From contig JABBOG010000011.1 in assembly GCA_019351975.1 (NCBI GenBank), forward strand, positions 1 to 64,000: 64,000 nt of DNA, in the 5' to 3' direction. Positions 24,490 to 33,012 of this stretch are shown here, piece after piece. Position numbers and translations under genes: made by a program. Within the stretch, counting starts at the first letter, position 1; each line of letters opens with the position of its first letter. The notes beneath the pieces are model-generated. The model had not been told where the DNA came from. It saw only the letters and a list, made by a program, of their open reading frames with translations, and did no database searches. Source of the DNA: Acidobacteriota bacterium. Lineage in GTDB: Bacteria; Acidobacteriota; Terriglobia; Terriglobales; Acidobacteriaceae.

Positions 24490-25812
24490 CTACATGTATT
24501 CGGTGCCGTACTGGACGGGGATCTGGGTGAAGGCGATGCGGGTGGGTGCGCTATCGCGAGCAGGGAGCATGCCGGCGAAGTGCAGCGTGGTGTGGCCGTA
24601 CTTGAGATTGAGCTTGTCCATGGTGGCGGAGAGCTGGTTGCGATTGCCCGGCTCTTCGAAGAGCATGGTCTGCATTTCGGCTTCGGGGATGAGGTTGCGC
24701 AGGGTTACACCGACGAAGAAGGGCTTGGCGTGCTCGGCGGCTGAGGGAGCTTGCCGCCAGCAGCCTTGCAGCGCTTCGAGCAGCGAGAGTGTGTCCTGGC
24801 AGGGGCGGAAGCGCGCCTCCATGCCCCAGCCAGTTTGCGTGATGCCGCTGAGGTGCTTCTTGGCCTTTGGGATGAGCGCAGTCTGTTCGCGGGAGAGAGC
24901 GTATTTGATCGTGACGGCGAGCGAAGCGGCGAAGAATTTTTCCATGCGCAGCCGCATTGCGGCTTTGTGCAGCAGCTTATGCGCAACGGACCATGCGCCT
25001 TCGGGAGAGCGGTGCTCGGGGGCGAGGACGTGGGAGTGGCCGAGTGACTTTTGCACGTCGGAGGGGACGGGTGCGCCGTCGTCTCCGGTGTCTTCGCCGC
25101 GCAGCCAGTGGTACATGCGGTCGCCCCAGACGGAGTCGAAGAGGTTGTGCATACCGGCGCGGTCGAGAGCGAGAAGTTCGGGCATGGTGCGGATGCCCTT
25201 GGCATTGAGGCGAGCTTCGGTGCGTGCGCCGATGCCGGGCAGGTCGCGGAGTTCGAGGTGGGCGATGGAGCGGGGAAGCTGTGAGGGCAGCAGGCCGATG
25301 AGACCGTCGGGCTTCTGCATGTCGCTGGCGATTTTGGCGAGATAGCGGTTGGGCGCCATGCCGATGGAACAACGCAGTGTTTCGCCGACATCGTCCTTGA
25401 TGGCCTGCTTGATGGCGAGCGAGATGCGGCGTGCGTTGGGTGGCTGGCGCTCGCGGCCCATGAGCTGGCAGACCATCTCGTCGATGGACGGGGTGTGGGC
25501 GACGGGGCAGACGCGTTCGACGGCGGCGACGATCTTGTGCGAGTACTCGGCGTACTGAGAATGGCTGCCGTTGACGAGGATGATGCCGGGGCAGAGGCGC
25601 CTGGCGTCGAGGACGCGGGTTCCGGTTTTGATGCCGAGGGCTTTGGCTTCGTAGCTGGCTGCGATGAGACAGGTGGTGTCGGCGAGGGTGGGGACGACGC
25701 CGGTGGGTTGGCCGCGGTATTCAGGGTGGAGTTGCTGTTCTACGGACGCGAAGAAGCTGTTGAGGTCGATATGGAGGAAGCCGAAGAGGTCGGATTGGAA
25801 ATCAGCGTCCAC
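24490..25812 (-). CDS. Y-family DNA polymerase (DinB/Pol IV type)
   Basis: 440 aa. The palm motifs are intact: D16 in GFLHIDLNSFFASVE and D111-E112 in PSIDEM, so catalysis is likely. The RYLAKIASDMQKPDGL block and a helix-hairpin-helix (LPGIGARTEARL) follow, then the little-finger domain. These enzymes copy damaged DNA and belong to the SOS response in many bacteria. The first fingers loop is longer and the C-terminus (about 340-440) more divergent than in E. coli DinB. No clear beta-clamp motif of the QL[SD]LF type is seen at the end (it closes PVQYGTEYM). No LexA-like site was found in the short upstream gap. Confidence 0.85.
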   Translation of the reverse strand: MDADFQSDLFGFLHIDLNSFFASVEQQLHPEYRGQPTGVVPTLADTTCLIAASYEAKALGIKTGTRVLDARRLCPGIILVNGSHSQYAEYSHKIVAAVERVCPVAHTPSIDEMVCQLMGRERQPPNARRISLAIKQAIKDDVGETLRCSIGMAPNRYLAKIASDMQKPDGLIGLLPSQLPRSIAHLELRDLPGIGARTEARLNAKGIRTMPELLALDRAGMHNLFDSVWGDRMYHWLRGEDTGDDGAPVPSDVQKSLGHSHVLAPEHRSPEGAWSVAHKLLHKAAMRLRMEKFFAASLAVTIKYALSREQTALIPKAKKHLSGITQTGWGMEARFRPCQDTLSLLEALQGCWRQAPSAAEHAKPFFVGVTLRNLIPEAEMQTMLFEEPGNRNQLSATMDKLNLKYGHTTLHFAGMLPARDSAPTRIAFTQIPVQYGTEYM

Positions 25813-25878
25813 GGAGTTATTATATTCGCCACTCCTTCGCTTTTTGGACGAGCATAGAGAACAGGATATGGTGAACGG

Positions 25879-27177
25879 ATGAGTGATCTGAATCAGCCGA
25901 ATCAGAGGCTACCGGATGGGGTGTTTCTTTCGCCAAAGATTTGGGCGATGGGCGTGGGCGTAGGGATCGGAACGGGCATTGTGGGCGGCTTGCTGATGCG
26001 GCTGCTGCATTTGGCGCAGCATGTGGCGTTTGCGTATCACCGGGGGACGTTTTTGGGGGCGGTGGCGATGGTTTCGATGCACCGCAGGCTGGTGAGTTTG
26101 GCGCTGGCGGGGGTATTTGCGGCCGCCGTAGCGTGGCTGCGAACGGTGCGGCCGTTTGCTGGCAATGCGGGGCTGAACGAGGCGATCTTGAAGAACAAGG
26201 GAAAGCTGCCTTTTTTCCCGGCGATGTTGCAGGCCACGGAGTCGATGATTCTGGTCGGGATGGGCGTTTCGGTGGGACGTGAGGGTGCGGTGAAGCAGGC
26301 CGGCGCGGCGCTGGCGTCGCCGGTGGCAGGATTCTTCAAGCTGGGGGAAGCGGAGCGGCGGATGCTGGTGGCGGTGGCCGCGGGGGCGGGTATGGGCGTG
26401 GCGTATAACGTTCCGTTGGGCGGTGCGCTGCTGGCGGCGGAGGTGTTTCTTGGCACGCTGTCGCTGCCGGTAGTTGTGCTGGCGATTGTGGTGTCGAGTA
26501 TAGCGACGGGGACATCGTGGCTGCTGATTCCGATGGAGATTACGTATACGACGCCGCGCTTCAGCCTGCATGCGAGAGACGTGGTCTTCGCGCTGCTGGC
26601 GGGGCCTTTGATGGGGCTTCTGGCGCTGATGTGGGTGAAGGCGATTGGATGGGCGAAGGGGCAGAAGCCGACGGGGTGGAAGCGCTACGCGGCACCGATT
26701 GCTGTCTTCACGGCGTTGGGTGTGACGGCGATGCGGTTTCCGGACCTGCTGGGTAACGGCAAGGGACTGGTGCAGATGGGGCTGACGAGCTCGCCTGCGC
26801 TGCATCTGCTGGCGACACTGCTGGTGTTGAAGTTTATTGCGACGGCGATGTGCCTGGCGACGGGAACGCCGGGTGGATTGTTTACGCCGACGATGTCGTT
26901 GGGCGCATTGGCGGGGTGCCTGATGGGACGAATCTATGCGATGGGCGTGCCGGGTTCGGACATCGGGATCTATACGCTGATCGGATCTGCTGCGATGCTG
27001 GCGGCGAGCGCCCAGGGTCCGGTTTCGGCGATGGTGATGGTGATGGAGCTCACCGGGCACACGGTGCCGCTGATTACGCCTGCGTTACTTGCGATTGCGG
27101 GTGCGATGCTGACGGCGAACTGGTTTGCAAAGCAGTTTACAGAGACAGGAAAACTAAGCTCCATTTATTCGGAGTAA
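25879..27177 (+). CDS. ClC-family anion channel/transporter
   Basis: 432 aa, polytopic. The gating-glutamate motif is present (VSVGREGAVKQAG), as is GGLFTPTMSLGALAG, the GxFxP anion-binding loop. The first chloride motif, usually GSGIP, reads GNAGL here, so the serine that normally coordinates the anion is missing; ion preference is therefore uncertain. In known fluoride-selective ClCs this motif also departs from GSGIP. No fluoride riboswitch core was seen in the 66 bp upstream. No C-terminal CBS domains are present. It diverges from the Y-family polymerase gene. Confidence 0.87.
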   Translation: MSDLNQPNQRLPDGVFLSPKIWAMGVGVGIGTGIVGGLLMRLLHLAQHVAFAYHRGTFLGAVAMVSMHRRLVSLALAGVFAAAVAWLRTVRPFAGNAGLNEAILKNKGKLPFFPAMLQATESMILVGMGVSVGREGAVKQAGAALASPVAGFFKLGEAERRMLVAVAAGAGMGVAYNVPLGGALLAAEVFLGTLSLPVVVLAIVVSSIATGTSWLLIPMEITYTTPRFSLHARDVVFALLAGPLMGLLALMWVKAIGWAKGQKPTGWKRYAAPIAVFTALGVTAMRFPDLLGNGKGLVQMGLTSSPALHLLATLLVLKFIATAMCLATGTPGGLFTPTMSLGALAGCLMGRIYAMGVPGSDIGIYTLIGSAAMLAASAQGPVSAMVMVMELTGHTVPLITPALLAIAGAMLTANWFAKQFTETGKLSSIYSE

Positions 27178-27233
27178 AGTTGAAACGAGCAGGATGCGGG
27201 CGCGATTTCTTTGAAGGTGGATACGGCGACGGG

Positions 27234-27641
27234 CTATTCCATGGAGATGGACTTTGGAGCGTCCACCTTGAAGGTGAAGTAGAAGTTGTTCTGGCTATCG
27301 AAGGAGCTGATGCCGCGAGATTTGGAGCGAACGCCGTTGGACTCTGCCCATAGTTCGTAGTCGGTGTCCTGGGAGAGCTCACCGAAGCGAAACTGACCCT
27401 GATCGTCTGCGATATAAGTCTTTACGGAGTTGGTGCGGGCGTTTTTGAGATAGACCACAGCGCCACCGATGGGGGAACCGTCTTTGTTGACGACCTTGCC
27501 GGTGGCGATACGTTCGATGGGGACAGCCTTGCGAGAGTTCTGGATGTTGATTTGCGCAGAGGCTGTCGCCGGAGATGCCGCAAGAAGCCCTGCGAAGAGC
27601 AGCGCCGCGGGTAGAGCGCCAAAGAACGTGCGACTATTCAT
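27234..27641 (-). CDS. Small exported protein with carboxypeptidase-regulatory-like (Ig-type) domain
   Basis: 135 aa from the ATG at 27641; a longer frame exists but overlaps the LysW-like gene fully. Residues 1-30 are a signal peptide (FFGALPAALLFAGLLAASPATASAQ region). Residues about 43-130 match the beta-sandwich domain of the CarboxypepD_reg family: GKVVNKDGSPIGGAVVYLKN, then DQGQFRFGELSQDTDYELWA. The domain usually binds or scaffolds outside the cytoplasm. The start overlaps the end of the LysW-like gene by 8 bp, so the two are translationally coupled. No enzymatic residues are visible. Confidence 0.8.
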   Translation of the reverse strand: MNSRTFFGALPAALLFAGLLAASPATASAQINIQNSRKAVPIERIATGKVVNKDGSPIGGAVVYLKNARTNSVKTYIADDQGQFRFGELSQDTDYELWAESNGVRSKSRGISSFDSQNNFYFTFKVDAPKSISME

Positions 27642-27837
27642 CCTCTTCTTCGTCCACCAAAGGGGTTGCATCCTCATCATCGTATCCTTCTTCGTCGACG
27701 GGTGCCAATTCGAGCGGATCGAGCGAGATGATTTCGAGATCTGTTCCACATTCATCGCACTGAATGATCTCGCCTTCATCGACTTCATCGGCATCGACAC
27801 TCAGGGGGTTATCACATTCCGGGCACACGACTGACAT
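27634..27837 (-). CDS. LysW-like acidic zinc-ribbon protein
   Basis: 67 aa. An upstream ATG at 27843 is too close to the Shine-Dalgarno; the ATG at 27837 has GGAG six bases upstream. The N-terminal half is a zinc ribbon with C5-x2-C8 and C27-x2-C30 and a DxxEVxEGEIIQCDEC spacing like LysW, the amino-group carrier of lysine and arginine synthesis in Thermus and archaea. The tail is very acidic and ends in Glu, but the EDWGE signature of LysW is absent. No lysX, lysZ, lysY or lysJ gene is near. It is coupled to the small exported protein downstream. A carrier role is possible but unproven. Confidence 0.75.
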   Translation of the reverse strand: MSVVCPECDNPLSVDADEVDEGEIIQCDECGTDLEIISLDPLELAPVDEEGYDDEDATPLVDEEEDE

Positions 27838-28013
27838 ATACATCTCCTCTTGGCTGGCTCCGAGACCAGTGTTAAGTATTCTTCAGGGTTCACGAGTACG
27901 ATTGCTCTATTACCAAAAACACCTATTCTATGTTCTAGCGGGACATGGGCGGCTCGTCAACTGGGATGCAGTTCGAGCTAAATGCGATAGTAAATGTAAG
28001 GCGGAGGATGTTG

Positions 28014-29489
28014 ATGAAGCGGATGATGTGCATGGCCGGTTGGGTGCTTGGAACAGCGATCGCAGCGGCAGGGCAGACGCAGACGGGTGCGGCACCGTTG
28101 GCACCGCTTCCGGTGAATGCGGCGGTGAGCAAGGCGCTGCAGGGGATTTCGGCGGAGCAGGTGAAAGGCGATATCGCGAAGCTGGTGAGCTTTGGGACGC
28201 GGAACACGCTCTCCAGCATGGATACGACGCTGCCGCCGGGGCAGGGGATCAACGCGGCGGCGGACTGGATTACGAGCGAGTTTCAAGCGATTTCAGCGCA
28301 GTGTGGGGGGTGCCTGGAGGTCAAGCGCGATGAGTTCGTACAGCCAACGACGACGACGGGCTATGGACGGATTCCGAGTCCGACGAAGCTGGTGAATGTG
28401 TATGCGATTCTGCATGGCACGGGCGGCGATAAGGCACCGTGGGTGCTGGTGACGGGTCACTATGATTCACGTGCGACGGATGTGATGAACGATAAACTGA
28501 CCTCGCCGGGAGCGAACGATGATGCGAGCGGCGTTGCGGTATCGATTGAATCGGCGCGTGCGCTGAGCGGGTTGGGCAAGGCGGGCGTGACGTTGACGGG
28601 GACGATGGTGTTTGTGGCGGTTGCAGGCGAAGAGCAGGGGCTGTATGGATCGCGGCATCTGGCACAGCTGGCGAAATCTGAGGGATGGCCGCTGGAGGCG
28701 GTGCTGAACGACGATATTGTGGGGGGCGACACGACGCCGGGCGAGACGATGCAGAAGAAGGACGTTGTGCGGGTGTTCAGCGAGAGCATACCTGCGACAG
28801 CGACGCCGGAGCAGCAGCGCATGATGCTTGGGCTGGGCGCGGAGGGGGACTCGCCATCGCGGGAGCTGGCGCGGCAGATCGTTGAGCTCGCGCCTTCGTT
28901 CTTCAAGCCGATGGGGCAACATCCTCCAGTGGGACGGGCGGGCGAGCATAATGACGCGACGGTGCCGGCGTTTCATCCTGTGATGGTGCTGCGGCGCGAC
29001 CGGTATCTGCGCGGCGGCGACCATAGCAGCTTCAATGCAGAGGGATTTACGGCGGTGCGATTCACGGAGTGGAGGGAGAACTTCGATCATCAGCACCAGA
29101 CGCTGCGCACGGAGAACGGCGTGGAGTATGGCGACCTGTTGAAGTTTGTGGACTTCAACTATGTGGTGCGGGTGGCGCAGTTGAATGCGTTGACGATGGC
29201 GTCGCTGGCGGCTGCGCCGAGTGAGCCGCACAACGTCCGCATTCTGACGAAGGCGTTGGATAACAATAGCGAATTGACGTGGGAGGCGCCTGCGTTTGCA
29301 CCTGCGGGAACGACGTATGAAGTGGTCTGGCGCGATACCGATGAGCCGGAGTGGACGCACAGCCAGAGCGCGGGAGCGGAGACGCATTTGAAGCTGAATG
29401 TGAGCAAGGATGATGTGCTGTTTGGTGTGCGGGCGGTGAGTGCGGCGGGAGATGCGTCGCTGCCTGTGCCACCGCTGCCTGCGCGATAG
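28014..29489 (+). CDS. Exported M28-family metallopeptidase with C-terminal fibronectin-like domain
   Basis: 491 aa from the ATG at 28014, which has GGAGG at the proper 6-nt spacing; an upstream in-frame ATG at 27945 lacks this. The signal peptide covers about 1-20. Zinc ligands of M28 are in place: H149 (TGHYDS), D169-D170 (GANDDASG), E206-E207 (AGEEQG), D233 or D234 (NDDIVGGD) and a late His in GGDHSSF. A beta-rich segment from about residue 400 (EPHNVRILTK onward) looks like a fibronectin type III domain, perhaps for substrate or wall contact. It is a secreted aminopeptidase, paralogous to the enzyme at 3595-5199. It diverges from the LysW-like gene. Confidence 0.87.
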   Translation: MKRMMCMAGWVLGTAIAAAGQTQTGAAPLAPLPVNAAVSKALQGISAEQVKGDIAKLVSFGTRNTLSSMDTTLPPGQGINAAADWITSEFQAISAQCGGCLEVKRDEFVQPTTTTGYGRIPSPTKLVNVYAILHGTGGDKAPWVLVTGHYDSRATDVMNDKLTSPGANDDASGVAVSIESARALSGLGKAGVTLTGTMVFVAVAGEEQGLYGSRHLAQLAKSEGWPLEAVLNDDIVGGDTTPGETMQKKDVVRVFSESIPATATPEQQRMMLGLGAEGDSPSRELARQIVELAPSFFKPMGQHPPVGRAGEHNDATVPAFHPVMVLRRDRYLRGGDHSSFNAEGFTAVRFTEWRENFDHQHQTLRTENGVEYGDLLKFVDFNYVVRVAQLNALTMASLAAAPSEPHNVRILTKALDNNSELTWEAPAFAPAGTTYEVVWRDTDEPEWTHSQSAGAETHLKLNVSKDDVLFGVRAVSAAGDASLPVPPLPAR

Positions 29490-29518
29490 TTGCAACGAGT
29501 TGGGGGATAGAGCGTTCC

Positions 29519-30361
29519 ATGGCGTTTCGTTCGAATAATCCGATAGCACTGATGTTGCCGCCGTTTCGCGGAGTCACGCGCCGCATCATTTTGATTGCGT
29601 TGCTGACGTATTTTGGGACCGCGGCGATTGGTTTGTACTCAGCGGGACTGGAAGGGACGCTGGTGGTGCAATTTGTGCTGCGTCCGGACCAGGCGCTGCG
29701 CAAACTATTCTGGGAGCTGGTGACGTATCCGTTCTTCGGCGAAGGTCTTCTGAGCGTGGCATTTGCGCTGTTGTCATTCTGGTTCTTTGGGGCGGCGTTG
29801 GAGGATGAGCGGGGGGCGCACTGGCTGACGGAGTATTTCCTGGTGAGTACGATTGGCGGCGCGGTGGTGGCGTCGGCTGTGAGCATGGCGTTGCAGGGGC
29901 GCGTGCCGGGCATGGGAACGGGGACAGCGGCAGAGGGGCTTTGGCCGTTTGTACTGGCGGTGCTGGTCGGGTATGCGTACTTTCATGCAGAAGAACAGCT
30001 GAATTTCAACTTTATCTTCAAGATCAAGGCGAAGTATATTGCAGCGATCTATGTGCTGTTCTATGTGGGAATGGCGCTCGTGGGAGGAGACCGCTTTGGG
30101 GCGCTGGTGGCGCTGTGTAACGCGGGGATGGGCTACCTGTTTCTACGGCTGGCACCGCGTAAAGGGTTGCGAGTGGGGATGTCGGAGCGGTGGTTCAAGA
30201 TGCGCAATGAGTATTACCGTGCAAAGCGCAGGCGCGCGGCGAAGAAGTTTACGGTGTACATGCGTAAGCAGGGCAAAGAGGTGAGTCTGGACAGCGAGGG
30301 TCGATATGTTGATCCGGATGGAAAGCCGAGAGACCCGAACGACCGGAATTGGATGAACTGA
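29519..30361 (+). CDS. Rhomboid-like membrane protein, probably not a protease
   Basis: 280 aa: six or so membrane segments (about 20-210), then a basic soluble tail (KAKRRRAAKKFTVYMRKQ) of about 70 residues. The general topology is that of the rhomboid family. The GxSx active-site serine is not seen: the corresponding stretch reads GTAAEGLWPF, and no catalytic His is apparent in the later segment (ALVALCNAGMGYLF). It may therefore be a pseudoprotease that binds membrane proteins. It follows the M28 peptidase gene by 29 bp and may share its transcript. Confidence 0.7.
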   Translation: MAFRSNNPIALMLPPFRGVTRRIILIALLTYFGTAAIGLYSAGLEGTLVVQFVLRPDQALRKLFWELVTYPFFGEGLLSVAFALLSFWFFGAALEDERGAHWLTEYFLVSTIGGAVVASAVSMALQGRVPGMGTGTAAEGLWPFVLAVLVGYAYFHAEEQLNFNFIFKIKAKYIAAIYVLFYVGMALVGGDRFGALVALCNAGMGYLFLRLAPRKGLRVGMSERWFKMRNEYYRAKRRRAAKKFTVYMRKQGKEVSLDSEGRYVDPDGKPRDPNDRNWMN

Positions 30362-30461
30362 GCCTGCACGGAAGACTGCGATGTGCGCGATGGGAAGTTG
30401 CGTTTTGAATCCAAGGTGCATCTGAAGCTGCAAGCTCGATCAACGAGCGCAGGAGAGAACC

Positions 30462-31358
30462 ATGGGCCAGAGTTTATACACGCTGCAAGATCCTACCAAG
30501 CAGTATCCGCAGCCTGAGTTTCAACACCAGCCACAAGCTGTTCCGGGAAGCCAGGCGCAGATGACGCCGAAGCCGGACTGTGGCGAGAGCAGCTACAAGG
30601 GCAGCGGACGCCTGCCAAATCGCAAGGCTTTGATCACTGGCGGCGACTCCGGCATTGGAAGAGCCGTCGCTATAGCCTTTGCGCGCGAGGGTGCGGACGT
30701 CGTGATCAACTATCTGCCGGCCGAAGAGCAGGACGCCAAAGAGGTGATTGCGCTGATTGAGGCGGAGGGGCGAAAGGCGTTCGCAATGCCCGGTGACATC
30801 AGCGACGAGGCGTTTGCGCGCAAGCTTGTGCGAGATGCTCACCGTAAGCTGGGCGGGCTGGATGTAATGGCGTGCATGGCGGGCAAACAACATTGGGTGG
30901 AGAAGATTGCCGATCTCACGAGCGAGCAGGTTCAGGAGACCTATCGGGTGAACGTGTTTGCGTTGTTCTGGATGTGTCAGGAGGCGCTGAAGCTGATGCC
31001 CGCTGGTGGAACGATTGTGACGACGGCGTCCATTCAGGCGACGCATCCCAGTGCGGCGCTATTGGACTATGCGCCAACGAAGGCGGCGATTCTCGCGTTT
31101 ACACGTGCATTGGCGCGTCAGGTGGCGGGCGATGGCATCCGCGTGAATTGCGTGGCGCCTGGACCTGTATGGACACCGCTGCAGACCAGCGGGGGGCAGC
31201 CGGACAAGAAGATTCCGCAGTTTGGCGCGGAGACGCCGATGAAGCGCCCGGGCCAACCGGTGGAGATGGCTCCGCTCTACGTTCTACTGGCCAGCCAGGA
31301 GTCCAGCTATGTCACAGGGGAGGTCTACGGGGCTACCGGCGGGCTGGAGGTCGGTTAG
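30462..31358 (+). CDS. SDR-family oxidoreductase (YghA-like)
   Basis: 298 aa. A Pro/Gln-rich N-terminal extension of about 50 residues, usual for the YghA/YhdF subgroup, is followed by a Rossmann domain with TGGDSGIG (59-66). The catalytic set is S190 (TTASIQ), Y203 and K207 (YAPTK). The substrate loop ends in a [13 protein letters not shown] closing motif. It is an NAD(P)-dependent alcohol or aldehyde dehydrogenase; relatives respond to general stress. AGGAGAG lies shortly upstream of the ATG. Neighbours give no clue to the substrate. Confidence 0.9.
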   Translation: MGQSLYTLQDPTKQYPQPEFQHQPQAVPGSQAQMTPKPDCGESSYKGSGRLPNRKALITGGDSGIGRAVAIAFAREGADVVINYLPAEEQDAKEVIALIEAEGRKAFAMPGDISDEAFARKLVRDAHRKLGGLDVMACMAGKQHWVEKIADLTSEQVQETYRVNVFALFWMCQEALKLMPAGGTIVTTASIQATHPSAALLDYAPTKAAILAFTRALARQVAGDGIRVNCVAPGPVWTPLQTSGGQPDKKIPQFGAETPMKRPGQPVEMAPLYVLLASQESSYVTGEVYGATGGLEVG

Positions 31359-31389
31359 GTTTGCGCGAAGCTGATGCGAGAATGAGTGC

Positions 31390-31776
31390 ATGGATAGTGT
31401 GCGAATGGATAAGTGGCTGTGGGCGGCGCGGTTCTTCAAGACGCGCGCGCTCGCAGCCGACAGCTGCGATATGGGCAGGATATCGTCGAATGAGCATGCG
31501 GCGAAGGCGGCGCGCGATGTTCGTGTGGGTGACGTGCTCCGCGTGAAGAACGAAGCAGGCGAGTTTGTGGTGGAGGTACTCGGTTTGAGCAGTGTGCGGG
31601 GACCGGCGGCGGCGGCGCAGATGCTGTATCGCGAGACAGAGGCCAGCAAAGCTGCGCGTGCGAAGGCGGAGGCAGAACGTAAGGCAATGGCGGCCTATGC
31701 TATACCAGCAGGACGGCCGAACAAGCAGGATCGGCGCAAGATCAACAAGCTGCGCGGGCGGATTATCGGATTTTGA
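31390..31776 (+). CDS. hslR: S4-domain RNA-binding protein, Hsp15-like
   Basis: 128 aa. The S4 domain runs from MDKWLWAARFFKTR through DVRVGDVLRV, as in Hsp15, which binds free 50S subunits that carry a stalled nascent chain after heat shock. The lysine/arginine-rich tail (AKAEAERKAMAAY, then PNKQDRRKINKLRGRIIGF) agrees. The ATG at 31390 gives five extra residues; the ATG at 31405 fits the family start better. Homologous genes are often near heat-shock genes; here the neighbours are an SDR gene and the KaiC island. Confidence 0.85.
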   Translation: MDSVRMDKWLWAARFFKTRALAADSCDMGRISSNEHAAKAARDVRVGDVLRVKNEAGEFVVEVLGLSSVRGPAAAAQMLYRETEASKAARAKAEAERKAMAAYAIPAGRPNKQDRRKINKLRGRIIGF

Positions 31777-31909
31777 GGGGCGCATGACGACGGGAACGAC
31801 GGCAGGCTACCATGCAGCCCATTGCCATGCTGGAGTGACAAACGAAGGCAGGCCGGTGTCCAGGTCAATGTCATTTGCTCGTTGCGGATGCGCGAACGCA
31901 GCGCTGAGG

Positions 31910-32596
31910 CTAGTTCGAATACTCGTTCAACGACGGGTGGAGAACGCTATCGCGTGATCCGCCAGCCTTACTTCGGATGATGGTGAAAACATCCAGACTT
32001 GACGCAATACGGCGGATATTTCCCGCAACACTCATAAGCTCTTCGACGCCATCATGCGTGTCCGCCAAGATCTCAAGGCGTTCGCTTACATGCCTTAGCT
32101 GATTGGCTTCGGTCAAGATGTTCTCGAATGGGCCAAGATAATTGGTTCCGGCCGCGACGATGCGCGGCGGTGTCGTGTCGAGCTCTGCGGTTGCTTCATT
32201 TTCGGGAGACAGTTCTGCTATCAAGCTTGCAGTCGCCGACTCGCCCAATAAGGTAAGGAGCAGTCTGAGGAATTCTGTAATGAGGATGATCCCAGCATCT
32301 CCATCGTCATCTCGATCCATATCCGTTCGTGGTTGAACTTCGGTAAGACCGCTCAAGCCTCCGTCGGGCAGAATCTGCACCTCACGCAGCCTTGGGGTTT
32401 GGGACTTGGCGAGAGAAAGCGCACGAGACGCGAGGGCTTGAAACCCTTCGACCCCCACAGGCGCGCAAAGCTGTCGCCGCAGCTTTTCATAGACGCAAAG
32501 AGTTGCGGTTTCACTCTGCGCACAAGTCGGATCAGGTGTACTCTCGGAGGCAATAAGCTTACGAGCCCAGTCGCGAACCATTGTTTGAGTATTCAT
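31910..32596 (-). CDS. Uncharacterised protein, paralogue of the kaiC-coupled small protein
   Basis: 228 aa, no recognised domain. Residues 1-130 align with the protein encoded at 33013-33432: both have an ARKLI/AQRLI helix, a DP step, a KLR core, VGxxGFxxLxxRALxLAK, PDGxLxGL, and a hydrophobic helix ending in GES. The C-terminal extension (130-228) is predicted helical (LRHVSERLEILADTHDGVEE, then NIRRIASSLDVFTIIRSKA) and is unique to this copy. It is read away from the kaiC operon across a 416-bp shared control region. The base composition matches the island, not hslR. Regulator, adaptor or scaffold roles are open; function unknown. Confidence 0.65.
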   Translation of the reverse strand: MNTQTMVRDWARKLIASESTPDPTCAQSETATLCVYEKLRRQLCAPVGVEGFQALASRALSLAKSQTPRLREVQILPDGGLSGLTEVQPRTDMDRDDDGDAGIILITEFLRLLLTLLGESATASLIAELSPENEATAELDTTPPRIVAAGTNYLGPFENILTEANQLRHVSERLEILADTHDGVEELMSVAGNIRRIASSLDVFTIIRSKAGGSRDSVLHPSLNEYSN

Positions 32597-33012
32597 CGGA
32601 CCTCACTTAAAACTGCTCGCCTTCGTGCCCAGAAGCATCGGCATGGTGTTACGTATCGATCCTTCGGGAACCAAATACGGGCTTTGACCGCGCACTTTGG
32701 GATTCTTACACCCCTTTAAATTACTTGGAAGATCTACTTCAAGACGAGCAAGATTGACCAGAGTCATTGGAGATCAGGGCAATCGGTTTGATGCGCGCAG
32801 TAGCCAGACCAAAGTGCCTATGGATGTGCAGTGAACCATGTTGTGCGGAGACGACTTCTTGAGACACCACCCGTCCCCGCACACTTCGTGCGCCGTAAGG
32901 GAGCTATGTTACTCATTTCATAGCAAGGAGAGTGTTCCGTTTTGATCTATCAGCGGATTTGTTATGGAGTAGGCTTATAGTTTCTGCTACCGGTTACGAA
33001 TGTCAACGAACG
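32597..33012. promoter_or_regulatory. Divergent control region of the KaiC island
   Basis: These 416 bp separate the two paralogous small-protein genes and hold no other convincing gene. They must contain promoters for both directions. Notable bits: an imperfect dyad around AGATCT (CTTGGAAGATCTACTTCAAG, near 32727-32746) and a Shine-Dalgarno-like AAGGAG at 32925-32930. The latter sits 1 nt before a GTG that would add 27 residues to the downstream gene; that spacing is too short, so the GTG start is not favoured. The composition is AT-richer than the surrounding DNA. Confidence 0.45.

Noticed and set aside
25813-25878. Fluoride riboswitch before the ClC gene
   Set aside because: The gap is only 66 bp and lacks the conserved GGCGATG...CC core.
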